Below, piece by piece: positions 63,984 to 64,000 of a stretch of DNA of 64,000 bases. The stretch covers positions 78,501-142,500 of the forward strand of contig CAMXCT020001461.1 of NCBI GenBank assembly GCA_947184155.2, read 5' to 3'. The DNA comes from Cladocopium goreaui (Eukaryota; Sar; Dinophyceae; Suessiales; Symbiodiniaceae). The number at the start of each line of letters is the position of its first letter. Within the stretch, counting starts at the first letter, position 1. Position numbers and translations under genes: made by a program. The notes under the pieces were generated by a model. The model saw only the letters and a list, made by a program, of their open reading frames with translations. It was not told the origin of the DNA and made no database searches.

Positions 63984-64000
63984 TGACAGGCGCAAAAACA

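Overview
The window looks like nuclear DNA of a dinoflagellate, most likely a Symbiodiniaceae-type alga. This is inferred from texture and from a few recognisable proteins; no database was searched. Short GC-rich stretches with good codon texture (30-400 bp), usually bounded by AG/GT or AG/GC splice-like sites, sit in AT-rich DNA full of microsatellites, minisatellites and foldback repeats. There is no operon structure, Shine-Dalgarno pattern or long bacterial ORF. Nearly all convincing exons are on the + strand, which fits the unidirectional gene arrays known from dinoflagellates. Degenerate TTTAGGG-like tracts occur twice inside an interspersed repeat.

Layout. 0.4-2.9 kb: a broken copy of a protein family I associate, from memory, with multi-copy dinoflagellate genes, interrupted by a GAGCCAGCT repeat. 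3.4-16.1 kb: scattered exons of one or more unrecognised + strand genes, with a GATA microsatellite at 7.7-8.3 kb. 16.4-18.8 kb: a block of GTGGCAGGCG repeats, a tandem array of units about 140-220 bp long, and 1.3 kb of ACACTCCACACTTTAC minisatellite. 19.3-24.7 kb: exons of a charged, helical protein. Two identical 101-bp sequences in opposite orientation (19926-20026 and 20717-20817) and a 37-bp tandem array lie among them. 27.7-29.5 kb: the best gene of the window, a four-exon plant/fungal-type haem peroxidase of 455 residues whose exons join in frame. It lies between two direct copies of a duplicated block (25.5-26.6 and 30.6-31.4 kb). 33-44 kb: exons of an intron-rich protein (or two) with three [VI]PGY[TS]G motifs, resembling ciliary microtubule inner proteins. 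47-50 kb: exons of a probable tetraspanin-like membrane protein. 51-54.1 kb: exons of a protein with a PX-like module. 55.8 kb: a first exon resembling a HAM1/ITPA nucleotide pyrophosphatase. 56.6-64 kb: mostly repeats, a few exons and a perfect 18-bp hairpin.

The most striking signal is a swarm of short (about 75-145 bp) foldback elements in at least six families. The commonest family has ends CCCTCTGG...CCAGAGGG next to TA. Comparing the two copies of the duplicated block gives a filled site (25596-25706) and a matching empty site (30699-30700) with a single TA, so this family inserts as a MITE with TA target duplication. Its ends also carry a ready-made GTAA donor and TTACCAG acceptor, which raises the possibility that it can act as an introner-like element.

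Exon boundaries outside the peroxidase gene are predictions by eye. Many exons are given as separate fragments because I cannot join them with confidence.
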